NCBI GenBank assembly: GCA_012959765.1
Contig: DUCO01000006.1
Span: 914 to 64,913, forward strand
From: Dehalococcoidia bacterium
Lineage (GTDB): Bacteria > Chloroflexota > Dehalococcoidia > Lucifugimonadales > Lucifugimonadaceae
Length of the DNA: 64,000 nucleotides
Reading direction: 5' to 3'
The position numbers and the translations under genes were made by a program. Positions 28,602-37,548 of this stretch are shown here, in pieces (the stretch's first letter is position 1; every line of letters starts with the position of its first letter). Under the pieces are notes generated by a model. That model did no database searches. It was not told the DNA's origin and saw only the letters and a list, made by a program, of their open reading frames with translations.

Positions 28602-30362
28602 ATGGCAAACAGAGTTAAATTCAAAGACCTCTCACCCGAAGATCAGCAAGATCATCGCGATCGAATGCGTCACTCGACGGCGCACGTACTGGCTGAAGCG
28701 GTAACCAAGCTGTTTCCAGAAGCCCAGTTGACTATCGGACCTCCGATCGAAGACGGTTTCTACTATGACTTCGCGGTTCCCGAGCCTTTCACGCCAGACG
28801 ATCTGAAGAAGATCGAACTCGAAATGCGCGGTTCGATTCGAGCAAACACCGAGTTCGTAGAGCGCGAAACCAGCCGTGATGAAGCGCTTGAGATAGTCAA
28901 AGACAATCTGTACAAAGTTGAAATTCTCGAAGGTATTCCTGCCGATGAGCGGGTTACTTTCTGTAGCCACTCGGATGGAGCTTTCGAAGACCTTTGCCGT
29001 GGTGGTCACATGGAGCGTACTGGCGATATCAAGGCGTACAAGTTGATGTCGACGGCTGGTGCTTACTGGCGTGGTGATGAGAAGAATGCAATGTTGCAAC
29101 GCATTTACGGAACGGCGTGGGAGTCGCGGGATGCCCAGAAGGAGTATCTCAAGCGTATTGAGGAAGCTGAAAAGCGCGATCACAGGAAGCTGGGTCGCCA
29201 GTTAGATCTGTTCTTCTTCGATCCCATCGCCCCGGCAAGCCCGTTCTTCCTGCCAAAGGGCACGGTGTTAATGAATACCCTGATTGATTACGTCAAAGAG
29301 TTGTACGTAAAGTACGGCTACGACGAAGTGATGACTCCCCAGATATTTAACACCGACCTGTGGAAGAAGTCAGGCCACCTCGAAGCGTACGCAGAGAACA
29401 TGTTCTTCGTGAATGTCGACGAGCGAGAGTTCGGTGTGAAGCCTATGAACTGTCCTGCTCATGCCATGTTGTACCAGGCAAATTCTCGAAGCTATCGAGA
29501 GCTGCCGATGCGATATGCCGACTTCGGACGGCTGCACCGCAACGAACGGTCGGGTGTGACTGCGGGGCTGACGCGGGTTCGATCGATGGTGCAGGACGAT
29601 GCGCACATATTCTGTACGTTCGATCAGATCGGCGAAGAGATCAACTGGTTCTTGGAGATGTTGAAAGAGGCGTACCACGCAATTGGTTTTGACGAGTACC
29701 GCATAGAACTGTCACTTCGACCCGATAAGGCTATTGGATCGAGTGAAATGTGGGATCAGGCCGAGGCGATTCTTACCGAGCTTCTTGAATCCTCAGATTA
29801 TGATTACACAGTCGAAGCTGGTGAGGGTGCGTTTTACGGTCCTAAGATCGATATCTTCATCCCCGATGCGCTTGGTCGAAGTTGGCAGTGCGGAACTGTT
29901 CAGCTCGACTTCTCGCTTCCTGAACGTTTCGATCTTGAATACGCGGCCGAGGATGGCACCCGGCAGAGACCCGTGGTTATTCACAGGGCGATGTATGGCA
30001 CGCTCGAACGCTTTTTGGGCGTGTTGATCGAGCATCTTGCTGGTGCGTTCCCGCTGTGGATGGCCCCGGTTCAGGCTGTCGTTGTGCCGATTGCCGATCG
30101 CCACAACGACTTCTGCCACGAGGTTGGAGCAAAGCTCAAGGCTGCTGGAATTAGGGTTGAAGTGGACGATTCGAACGACCGAATGAACAATAAAATTAGG
30201 CAGGCACAGCTACAAAAAGTGCCGTACATGCTTGTTGCTGGAGATCGAGAAATTGAATCGGGCACTCTTGCAGTGCGCACTCGCACCGGCGAAAACCTCG
30301 ATCCGATGTCGGTAGACGAAGCCGTCGAGAAGTTCCTGAAACAGATTGCCGATAAGTCGTAA
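28602..30362 (+). CDS. thrS: Threonyl-tRNA synthetase, TGS-less
   Basis: The start is ATG 28602, 9 bases after TTGGAG. The 586-residue protein begins directly at the editing domain. The editing-site residues H24 and H28 (HSTAHVLAEA) and C132 and H136 (DLCRGGHMERTG) are present. The class II catalytic core follows with GVKPMNCPAHAMLY, TRVRSMVQDDAHIF and VVIHRAMYGTLERF, then the anticodon-binding domain ending near KFLKQIADKS. The usual N-terminal TGS domain of about 60 residues is absent, and the open frame upstream does not supply it. It charges tRNA-Thr and clears mischarged Ser-tRNA. Transcribed alone, with a hairpin 40 bases downstream. Confidence 0.97.
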   Translation: MANRVKFKDLSPEDQQDHRDRMRHSTAHVLAEAVTKLFPEAQLTIGPPIEDGFYYDFAVPEPFTPDDLKKIELEMRGSIRANTEFVERETSRDEALEIVKDNLYKVEILEGIPADERVTFCSHSDGAFEDLCRGGHMERTGDIKAYKLMSTAGAYWRGDEKNAMLQRIYGTAWESRDAQKEYLKRIEEAEKRDHRKLGRQLDLFFFDPIAPASPFFLPKGTVLMNTLIDYVKELYVKYGYDEVMTPQIFNTDLWKKSGHLEAYAENMFFVNVDEREFGVKPMNCPAHAMLYQANSRSYRELPMRYADFGRLHRNERSGVTAGLTRVRSMVQDDAHIFCTFDQIGEEINWFLEMLKEAYHAIGFDEYRIELSLRPDKAIGSSEMWDQAEAILTELLESSDYDYTVEAGEGAFYGPKIDIFIPDALGRSWQCGTVQLDFSLPERFDLEYAAEDGTRQRPVVIHRAMYGTLERFLGVLIEHLAGAFPLWMAPVQAVVVPIADRHNDFCHEVGAKLKAAGIRVEVDDSNDRMNNKIRQAQLQKVPYMLVAGDREIESGTLAVRTRTGENLDPMSVDEAVEKFLKQIADKS

Positions 30363-30401
30363 ATAGGCGACGAAATTCGTCCATAAAAACCTCATAAAAA
30401 A

Positions 30402-30430
30402 CAATAGGGCGTCAATTTGACGCCCTATTG
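30402..30430. terminator. Perfect inverted repeat downstream of thrS
   Basis: CAATAGGGCGTCAA (30402-30415) and TTGACGCCCTATTG (30417-30430) form a perfect palindrome with one central base. An A-run precedes it, which would be a T-run for the minus strand. On the plus strand no T-run follows, so it may work as a weaker or bidirectional terminator. Confidence 0.7.
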
Positions 30431-30552
30431 CGCGCAGTGTAGCCTCGAATCGCTTGTTATGCGTTTCACACGCCATCTGGCGCAAATCATCGAGTATTAA
30501 TTTTCACAACGCGGCGGCGTCGCGGGCGTGGCGATTGGATCAGTAACCCCAC

Positions 30553-31692
30553 ATGACATCTGACGACATAACAATTCATCGAGGGTTAACTGGCGTTTAT
30601 TTCGACAGGAGTGCTACGACCTTCATCGATGGTAAAGAGGGTGTCCTCGAATACAGGGGATACAACATCAATGAACTGGCCAAGCACTCGACGTTTGAAG
30701 AGACCGGCTATCTGCTGATTCACGGCAAACTGCCGAACCAGGCTGAGTTGGACGAGTTTGATGCCGAGCTAAAGTCTGCTCGTGAACTGCCGGAGCGCAT
30801 CTTCGATGTGATCGATCTGGTCAAAGACTCTCACCCGATGGACGCTCTGCGTACTGCGGTTTCGGCACTCGCATCGTTCGACGAAGACCGTAACGACAAC
30901 TCGACCGAAGCGACCATTCGCAAGGGCAACCGGCTAACGTCGCAGGTGCCGTCGATAGTCATGGCGCACCACAACATTCGCCAGGGCAAGGATCCGGTCA
31001 AGCCAAGTTTAACGTTCAACCACGCTGGAAATTTCCTGTACATGCTCGATGGCAAGGAGCCCAGCGCAGATGCTATGGCTCTGATGGACAAAGATTTTGT
31101 GTTGCACGCCGATCACGGTTCAAATGCTTCAGCATTTACGGCCCGCGTGGTTGCAGGCACTGCCGCCGATATTCATGGCGCGGTAACTGCCGGTATCGCA
31201 GCACTTTCGGGTCCTTCACATGGTGGAGCCGCCGAAAATGTGATGCAGATGGCCAAGGAAATCGGCACGGCAGATAAAGCTGCCGACTATGTTCAGAATC
31301 TTCTTTCAAACCGTGAACGCGTTATGGGCTTTGGGCACCGCGTTTACAAGGCTGAAGACCCCCGAGCGGGACACCTTCGCGAAGGCGTGAAGAACCTGAG
31401 TGAAGAGATAGGGCAGCCCGAGTGGTACCAGATCCTCGAAGCTGTGGTTGAGGCGATGAAGCCGTACGCACGACGTGGAATCCACGTAAATGTCGATTTC
31501 TTCGCTGGAGTTATCTACTACCTCAACGGCATTCCGCAGGATTTGTTTGTTCCGATCTTCGCAGTTGGTCGAATTCCTGGCTGGACGATTCAGGTTGTCG
31601 AGCAGTTCGAGCACAACATTCTAATTCGACCGCTACTTCAGTACATCGGCGAGCGTGAACAGGCGTACGTTCCGATCGGGGAGCGCGAGTAG
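30553..31692 (+). CDS. gltA: Citrate synthase
   Basis: This 379-residue type I citrate synthase has the active-site residues His in VLHADHGSNAS, His in MGFGHRVYKAEDPR and Asp in HVNVDFFAGV. It condenses acetyl-CoA and oxaloacetate in the cytoplasm. The compact length and the RGYNINELAKHSTFEET segment fit the short bacterial/archaeal form, some of which also use propionyl-CoA (2-methylcitrate synthase). No prp genes are nearby, so citrate synthase is the better call. It has its own terminator 33 bases downstream and is probably monocistronic. Confidence 0.94.
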   Translation: MTSDDITIHRGLTGVYFDRSATTFIDGKEGVLEYRGYNINELAKHSTFEETGYLLIHGKLPNQAELDEFDAELKSARELPERIFDVIDLVKDSHPMDALRTAVSALASFDEDRNDNSTEATIRKGNRLTSQVPSIVMAHHNIRQGKDPVKPSLTFNHAGNFLYMLDGKEPSADAMALMDKDFVLHADHGSNASAFTARVVAGTAADIHGAVTAGIAALSGPSHGGAAENVMQMAKEIGTADKAADYVQNLLSNRERVMGFGHRVYKAEDPRAGHLREGVKNLSEEIGQPEWYQILEAVVEAMKPYARRGIHVNVDFFAGVIYYLNGIPQDLFVPIFAVGRIPGWTIQVVEQFEHNILIRPLLQYIGEREQAYVPIGERE

Positions 31693-31724
31693 AAGCGTTC
31701 TTCTCCCGCCGCAATATAGAATTT

Positions 31725-31751
31725 CGAGGTGCTTCAGGCACCTCGTTTTTT
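31725..31751 (+). terminator. Rho-independent terminator after citrate synthase
   Basis: CGAGGTGC (31725-31732) pairs with GCACCTCG (31738-31745), followed immediately by a run of T residues. It ends 14 bases before the next gene's start. Confidence 0.92.
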
Positions 31752-31764
31752 ATTTAGGTGATAA

Positions 31765-33057
31765 GTGACAACCCCTCAAAGTCATAGTCCGCTCGAACTG
31801 CGTTTGATCGATCACATCAATCGATACGGTCCGGTCACGTTTGAAGCGTTCATGGATGCTGCTCTATATGACGAGCAGCACGGCTACTACCCGCGCCGTC
31901 GCCGTTCGGCGGGATCAACCCCAGTTGGCACCGATGGCGACTACTTCACAAGTCCCAGCAGCCACCCTGCGTTCGGAGCCTTACTGGCGCTGCAGCTTGA
32001 AGAGATGTGGCGGTGTTTGGGGTCGCCGGGCGAGTTTGTTGTGGTCGAGATGGGTGCGGGTGACGGGGTGTTGGGTTCGGATATTTCGGAGTACGTGGAA
32101 AGAGAACTTCCAGAGTTTGCCAGGGCAATTCTGTATTCATCGACGGATCTGGTTCCGCCGGCGGGTTCTGAGTGGGTTGGCGATAACTCGCGACTACCAG
32201 TTGGAGTAACCGGGTGCGTTATTTCGAACGAACTTCTCGACGCGCATGCAGTAAACCGTTTCATTGTTCAGGGTGGCGAGGTTAAGGAGATATTCGTTGA
32301 CTATCGAGATGGCCAGTTTGTTGAGGCCGTTGGTGACGTCAGCGATCCAGAGGTAGCTGCGCGGGTTGAGCCGTTTCTGGGTTTGCTTCCAGAGTCGTAC
32401 AGGGGTGAGGTTAATCTTCGGCTTGGGTACTGGTCCGACTCTGTTTCGGCGACGTTAGAACGCGGCTATGTGATTACGATCGATTACGGGTACGACCGAC
32501 CCGAGTTGTACAAGCCGGCTCGCATCGATGGGTCGCTTCGTTGCTATTACCAGCACACGTTTGGTCAGAATCCTCTCAAGCGAATCGGCAGGCAGGACAT
32601 TACGGCTCATGTCGACTTTACGGCGGTTGATCATGTGTTGATGGTCAATAGATTCGAACGGCTTGGAAAGCCGTCTCAGCAGGAGTTTTTGTCGAACGTT
32701 GGGATCGATGGGTTTCTGGACGAGATCAGCGAGCGGGCAAGCCGTGGCGATATGCCGAGAAGTGAGTCGGAAGAGGATCTTGCGGGTATTGGATCGCTGA
32801 TCAATCCGGAAGGGCTTGGTCGGTTCAGGGTTGCTGTGCATTCCAGATGGGTCGGCGTCGACGGAGAGGCTGCGCTCCCGCTTACGGGAGTAGGTGGAGG
32901 TGTGGCTCTTACGAGTGGTCATAGAGCGCCCACGTTGAACTCGGCTAGTGCCGGTCATGCCCGGTTGCTCAGGGCCAGCAACCCGTTTTCACAGGGGTCG
33001 TCGGCGCAGGCAGGTGATTTGTCGACGTGGGAGCAGCTGTTCAGCGACGAGACTTAG
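31765..33057 (+). CDS. SAM-dependent methyltransferase, MidA/NDUFAF7 family
   Basis: This 430-residue protein starts at GTG 31765 after AGGTG. It has family-typical blocks: RYGPVTFEAFMDAALYDEQHGYY and DGDYFTSPSSHPAFGALLA (shown in parts), the SAM-binding loop VVVEMGAGDGVLGSD near residue 95, ISNELLDAHAVNRF, and VITIDYGYDRPELY. Known eukaryotic members methylate an arginine of a complex I subunit; bacterial substrates are not established. The last 60 residues are less conserved and Ser/Gly-rich. It lies just after the citrate synthase terminator and before a palindromic repeat element, with no operon partner. Confidence 0.87.
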   Translation: MTTPQSHSPLELRLIDHINRYGPVTFEAFMDAALYDEQHGYYPRRRRSAGSTPVGTDGDYFTSPSSHPAFGALLALQLEEMWRCLGSPGEFVVVEMGAGDGVLGSDISEYVERELPEFARAILYSSTDLVPPAGSEWVGDNSRLPVGVTGCVISNELLDAHAVNRFIVQGGEVKEIFVDYRDGQFVEAVGDVSDPEVAARVEPFLGLLPESYRGEVNLRLGYWSDSVSATLERGYVITIDYGYDRPELYKPARIDGSLRCYYQHTFGQNPLKRIGRQDITAHVDFTAVDHVLMVNRFERLGKPSQQEFLSNVGIDGFLDEISERASRGDMPRSESEEDLAGIGSLINPEGLGRFRVAVHSRWVGVDGEAALPLTGVGGGVALTSGHRAPTLNSASAGHARLLRASNPFSQGSSAQAGDLSTWEQLFSDET

Positions 33058-33072
33058 GGCTGTGGTGACCGC

Positions 33073-33310
33073 TGTCATTGCGAGGAGTGAGGAACGAGCG
33101 ACGTGGCAATCGGTAGCCATGGCGCGGCAGCTTCACGAATCGTTGAGTAGTTCGCTTGCCTTCACAGCGTTACCCCGGCTGTTGACGGCGGATCTTCTAT
33201 GGTTTGTGAGGCGGGTGGTTCCGGCAGGTCTACTGCAGGTTGATATGTATTGTTTTTCAGGTTGAACAGTGATTGCCACGTCGCCTCAGGGCAGGCTCCT
33301 CGCAATGACA
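33073..33310. repeat. MITE-like element with about 40-base inverted ends
   Basis: The left arm (33073-33111) starts TGTCATTGCGAGGAG and ends GACGTGGCAATC. The right arm (33271-33310) is its inverted counterpart, GATTGCCACGTC to CTCCTCGCAATGACA. Each arm has a different short centre. The 160 bases between them encode nothing recognised. Elements with TCATTGCGAGGAG ends are scattered in many bacterial genomes as non-autonomous or REP-like repeats. Confidence 0.8.
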
Positions 33311-33333
33311 GAAAACGAGCCGGTGGGTGACAC

Positions 33334-34476
33334 CTAATCTCCACGAACCGCTCTTGCTTCGATCTCGACTACCACTTCGGGTCGGCCCAGCACAGGCACT
33401 CCGACGATCGTGTTCGCTACCTGACCAGTTGGAAATGCTTGCTCTAGTGCGGTGACGGCTTCGACTATCTCGTCGTCGCCTCCGACCACGTAGGTTCGCG
33501 TCTGAACGAGATCGCTCCACTGGAAACCAAGTTCGATGATCGCATTCTTGATGATCTCCAGCGTGTCGCCAACCTGTGGGCCTACTTCGCCGGGGTGCTG
33601 CACTATTTCGCCGACAATGATTGATGTGGTTCCGGCGACGTAAACAACGTCGCCGCCATCTATTAGCACCGCACGGCAGTAGTTGCGATCGACCTCGAAT
33701 GTCCGCCCCGTGCGTAAATTCGTTCGACCTGCCGACGCACCAGCAACGCCTTCCATTTCGAACGTGAAGGCATGACCGGCGACGCCAACCCCCGAAACCG
33801 CAATGCCAGCTGAGGTGGGTATTGAAGGCTCCTTGAACGCCAGCCACTCGGGAGGATCGGCCTCGAACTGAATGTCGTGTCGCATGAAGTGTCGGGTCGA
33901 AACGATATCGCCCGGGCCGATGCCTGCCCGCTTCATCAGGCCTTCGGCGTCGCCAACTGCCTGGATAACTTGAGTATTACGATCGGTTGAAGGGTCGCCA
34001 CGAAGCCCGGATGTCCAGAGTTCGCCGTTTGCAAGCACAGCCAGGGAACTCGACGAATCGAAGTCGGGTTCAAATTTCTCGGCTGTCTCCGCACCTCCGG
34101 CAATCGCTTCAAGTTCAACCGAAATCTTGACCCCGTCTGGAAGCCTTTCGACCTGAATTATTGTCAGAGCAGGACCCGGGTAGTTGAATATCACGCCGTG
34201 GACGGATCTGAGTAGTTTCTCGGTCGCACCGCCTTCTTCAGATGTGTGACAGATGCGAGTTCTCACCACGTCGGCTGTCGAAACCCCGCTGTTTCTGAGC
34301 AGTTCGGCTAACAGTTGAAATACCCGGTGTGATTCGGATTCAAGCCCGCCCGTTCGATCAGAAACGATTCCCGATGTGAAGAATCGGGTGCCAACTTGCA
34401 CGGCTGCTGGTGAACCCGAAGGCAGCGGCGTAGATGAGGAAAACGTTTTTCGAGTCGTCGGTTCTGCCATTTTCAA
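33334..34476 (-). CDS. Triple RidA/YjgF-domain protein
   Basis: The 380-residue protein reads as three tandem RidA-fold units at about residues 20-126, 140-245 and 255-378, each ending in the typical strand (VELEAIA, FEMEGVA, VEIEARA). Ordinary RidA proteins are one domain of about 130 residues that trimerise and hydrolyse reactive enamines from PLP enzymes. A tandem fusion could form the trimer from a single chain. The arginine needed for deaminase activity, expected just before the last strand, seems to be Leu in unit 1 (GPALTII), Asn in unit 3 (VANTIV) and absent in unit 2, so classical deaminase activity is doubtful. It diverges from the glycine cleavage operon. Confidence 0.8.
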   Translation of the reverse strand: MKMAEPTTRKTFSSSTPLPSGSPAAVQVGTRFFTSGIVSDRTGGLESESHRVFQLLAELLRNSGVSTADVVRTRICHTSEEGGATEKLLRSVHGVIFNYPGPALTIIQVERLPDGVKISVELEAIAGGAETAEKFEPDFDSSSSLAVLANGELWTSGLRGDPSTDRNTQVIQAVGDAEGLMKRAGIGPGDIVSTRHFMRHDIQFEADPPEWLAFKEPSIPTSAGIAVSGVGVAGHAFTFEMEGVAGASAGRTNLRTGRTFEVDRNYCRAVLIDGGDVVYVAGTTSIIVGEIVQHPGEVGPQVGDTLEIIKNAIIELGFQWSDLVQTRTYVVGGDDEIVEAVTALEQAFPTGQVANTIVGVPVLGRPEVVVEIEARAVRGD

Positions 34477-34592
34477 TGCTCCAATTTCGCCGAATTCAGG
34501 TTAATATTTGATGTGCCCGCAAGTGTGCGTGGGTCAGAAGCCTAACGCACATGGCCCCCAGATAACGGAACCGCCCGTAACCGGAGTTGACG

Positions 34593-35729
34593 TTGAGCGA
34601 CGAATCGCAAACCCAGCCAGAAGCTACTCTGAAGAAGACCGTTCTTCACGCATTGCACGTCGAGTCGGGCGCCAAGATGGTGCCGTTCGGCGGGTGGGAC
34701 ATGCCGGTTCAGTACTCGAACGGGATCATTTCGGAAGTAAAAGCGGTTCGCAATTCGGCTGGAATCTTTGATGTGTCGCACATGGGTCGGCTTGAGTTTG
34801 AAGGTTCGGGTGCCGAATCGTTTCTTGGCTCGATTCTCTCTGCGAACATGCCCATATTGAAGGTGGGGCGTAGTAAATATAGCTTCATATGCAACGCGTC
34901 CGGCGGGATTATCGACGATGCGATGGTTTACAAAGTTGCCGATGAAAAGTTTCTGCTGGTGATCAACGCTGGCAATGCCGATGTCGACATGGAGTGGATC
35001 AATCCTCTGGTAGCGGGGCGTGACGATTTCACAATGACGATTACGACCGCCGAGACCGCGATGATTGCGATTCAGGGTCCGAATGCCGTGGAAATCGTCG
35101 ATCAACTCACCAGCAGCGAAGCATCGAAAATCAGGCGCTTTCGTACTGGTAGTGCTTCCGTGAACGGCATTCCAGCAATACTTGCCCGAACCGGGTATAC
35201 CGGTGAAGACGGATTCGAAATAATTGTTGCGGCTGACAAGGGCGCAGTGCTGTGGAACACGCTGAAAGAAGCTGGAGCGACCGAAGCGGGACTCGGCGCA
35301 CGGGACGTACTTCGTCTTGAGGCCGGACTGCCACTTCATGGAAACGACCTCTCGGAAGAGACGAATCCGTTCGAGGCCGGGTTCGGTCGATTTGCATCAT
35401 CCATAGCCCCCGATTCGATAGCGGCTGACGCACTGAACCAGATCGCAAAAACCCCGCTTCAGCGTACTCTCGTTGGGTTTAAAATGACCGGTCGGGGCAT
35501 CCCTAGAACCGGTTTGAACATCCTATCGGATGACGCATCGGCGACCAGCGACGCAAACTCAATCGGAACTGTAACCTCGGGTACCCATTCACCCACTGTT
35601 GACGGTGGTATTGGCATGGGCTACGTTGAGCAAAAGTACTCTGCAATTGACACCCAGATCGTGATCGACGTTCGTGGGCGGCTGGTTGAAGCAGAGATAG
35701 TTGAAATGCCCTTTTACAAACGCGGTTAG
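34593..35729 (+). CDS. gcvT: Aminomethyltransferase, glycine cleavage T protein
   Basis: This 378-residue T protein has PFGGWDMPVQY near residue 28, FDVSHMGRLEF, GNADVDMEWI and RTGYTGEDGFEI, all family hallmarks for tetrahydrofolate and aminomethyl-lipoyl handling. I place the start at TTG 34593, 6 bases after CCGGAG; a TTG two codons earlier touches that box. It transfers the methylene group from the lipoylated H protein to tetrahydrofolate and releases ammonia. It is first in the order gcvT-gcvH-gcvPA-gcvPB, all rightward. The lipoamide dehydrogenase partner is not in the window. Confidence 0.95.
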   Translation: MSDESQTQPEATLKKTVLHALHVESGAKMVPFGGWDMPVQYSNGIISEVKAVRNSAGIFDVSHMGRLEFEGSGAESFLGSILSANMPILKVGRSKYSFICNASGGIIDDAMVYKVADEKFLLVINAGNADVDMEWINPLVAGRDDFTMTITTAETAMIAIQGPNAVEIVDQLTSSEASKIRRFRTGSASVNGIPAILARTGYTGEDGFEIIVAADKGAVLWNTLKEAGATEAGLGARDVLRLEAGLPLHGNDLSEETNPFEAGFGRFASSIAPDSIAADALNQIAKTPLQRTLVGFKMTGRGIPRTGLNILSDDASATSDANSIGTVTSGTHSPTVDGGIGMGYVEQKYSAIDTQIVIDVRGRLVEAEIVEMPFYKRG

Positions 35730-35809
35730 ACTCGCCCGTCTTATCGGTTTGTCGTGACTGAAAATAGGCTCGTGAAAAAGCCAACTGAACTGCAGGAATT
35801 GGAACGTAC

Positions 35810-36184
35810 ATGTATCCGGACGATCTCAAATACTCAAAAGAGCACGAATGGGTGCGAATGAACGGCAATATTGCTGAAGTCGGCGTGACGGTTTTTGCGC
35901 AGGAATCACTTGGCGATGTTGTGTTCGTCGATCTGCCAGATGTTGGTAGCGACATCGAGCAGTTCGCAAAGTTTGGCGAAATCGAATCGGTGAAGGCAGT
36001 GAGCGATCTGTTTTCGCCCGTTGGTGGCAAGATTGTCGAGGTGAACTCGGAAGCCACCGACAACCCGGAGTCTGTGAACGCAGAGCCGTATGGCGTTGGC
36101 TGGCTGATCAAGGTTGATCTTTCCGACACGGAGCAGCTCGACGGGCTGATGGACGCAGCAAGCTACGAAGCGACGTTGGAGTAG
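35810..36184 (+). CDS. gcvH: Glycine cleavage system H protein
   Basis: This 124-residue lipoyl-carrier protein starts YPDDLKYSKEHEWVR, typical of GcvH. The lipoylated lysine is K62 in IESVKAVSDLFSP. GVGWLIKVDL and the C-terminal helix complete the fold. It shuttles the aminomethyl group from the P protein to the T protein. It follows gcvT after 80 bases and is followed by gcvPA after 11 bases. Length and motifs are full. Confidence 0.96.
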   Translation: MYPDDLKYSKEHEWVRMNGNIAEVGVTVFAQESLGDVVFVDLPDVGSDIEQFAKFGEIESVKAVSDLFSPVGGKIVEVNSEATDNPESVNAEPYGVGWLIKVDLSDTEQLDGLMDAASYEATLE

Positions 36185-36195
36185 CGATCACGTTA

Positions 36196-37548
36196 ATGGC
36201 TTCAGTAAATTCTTACGTAAACACCTCAGTAAACCACCCGTACATTCCATCGACCGACTCTGAGCGAGCCGAAATGCTTGGCGTTATCGGGGTCGATTCG
36301 CTCGATGGGCTGCTTGGTGATATTCCTGCCGAACATCGGCACCCGTCTTTAAATCTTGCTCCCGGACTTTCCGAGCAGGAACTTTCTTCGGTTTTCGTGA
36401 CGATTGCCGCTGAGAATGCGTCGTCTTCGAATGGGTACATTTCGTTTTTGGGAGCGGGGGCTTACAGCCACTACATTCCATCGACCGTGCGATCGATTTT
36501 GCAGCGGGGCGAGTTCGTAACTGCCTACACGCCGTATCAGCCTGAGGCTGCGCAGGGCACTCTTCAGGTTGGATTCGAGTTCCAGACGGTTATTTGCCAG
36601 CTCACTGGAATGGAAGTTGCCAACGCTGGGATGTACGACGGGCCAACGGCGTTTGCTGAGGCTTGTTTGATGGCAGCTCGGGTGACCAAGCGGACCCGAG
36701 TTGGGGTGCTTTCGAGTATAGACGCTCGATTGCCAGATACGCTGCGGGCGTATTCGAAGTACCAGGGAATCGAGATCGTCTCGATAGATCCTGACGTTTT
36801 GGAAATTCCCGATGACCTTGCGTGTATTGGTATTCAGAGTCCGAACTTCTTCGGCGGTATCGAAGATGTCGAACGGCTGACAGAACTCGCCCATGCCAGC
36901 GGTGCACTTTCTGTAGTTCACGTAAATCCAACTGCGTTAGGCATGTTCAAGGCACCCGGCGAGTTCGATGTGGACATTGTTACCGCCGATGGTCAACCGC
37001 TTGGTGTTCCGATGGCGTTTGGTGGTCCGTACGTCGGCCTGTTCGCGTGCAAAAAGGCGCACATCAGGCAGATGCCGGGTCGGATTATTGGACGTACGAC
37101 CGATACGAAGGGTCGAACGGGATATGCGCTCACGCTTCAAACTCGTGAACAGCACATCAGGCGCGAGCGTGCCACTTCGAACATCTGCACAAGCACACAG
37201 CTGATTGGTCTGATGGTTACTGTTTACGTCGCCACGCTCGGTAAGCAGGGCATGAAGGATCTGTCGAATCTCTGCTACCAGAAGGCGCACTACGCAGCTT
37301 CCGAAATCAATCGGCTAGCCGATTTTTCTGTGGACGTCAGCGGTACTTTCTTTCACGAGTTTGTTGTTTCCTGCCCGACTGATCCGGCGAGGGTCAACGC
37401 TGCTTTGCTTCGACAGAAGATCATTGGTGGGCTTGATATTTCAGATCGTTCTGACAATGGAATGCTGATCTGCGTTACCGAGACAAGCTCGAAGGCCGAT
37501 ATCGATAGATTGGTTGCGGCCCTGAGCGAGATCGGAGTCACATCGTGA
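36196..37548 (+). CDS. gcvPA: Glycine dehydrogenase (decarboxylating) subunit 1
   Basis: This 450-residue protein is the N-terminal half of the P protein in its split bacterial form. It has FLGAGAYSHYIPSTVRSIL, YTPYQPEAAQGTLQ, YDGPTAFAEA and MAFGGPYVGLFACK, all characteristic. It pairs with the PLP-bearing subunit encoded next to decarboxylate glycine and load the H protein. The stop overlaps the GTG start of gcvPB by 4 bases (GTGA), suggesting coupled translation of equal amounts. Confidence 0.96.
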   Translation: MASVNSYVNTSVNHPYIPSTDSERAEMLGVIGVDSLDGLLGDIPAEHRHPSLNLAPGLSEQELSSVFVTIAAENASSSNGYISFLGAGAYSHYIPSTVRSILQRGEFVTAYTPYQPEAAQGTLQVGFEFQTVICQLTGMEVANAGMYDGPTAFAEACLMAARVTKRTRVGVLSSIDARLPDTLRAYSKYQGIEIVSIDPDVLEIPDDLACIGIQSPNFFGGIEDVERLTELAHASGALSVVHVNPTALGMFKAPGEFDVDIVTADGQPLGVPMAFGGPYVGLFACKKAHIRQMPGRIIGRTTDTKGRTGYALTLQTREQHIRRERATSNICTSTQLIGLMVTVYVATLGKQGMKDLSNLCYQKAHYAASEINRLADFSVDVSGTFFHEFVVSCPTDPARVNAALLRQKIIGGLDISDRSDNGMLICVTETSSKADIDRLVAALSEIGVTS

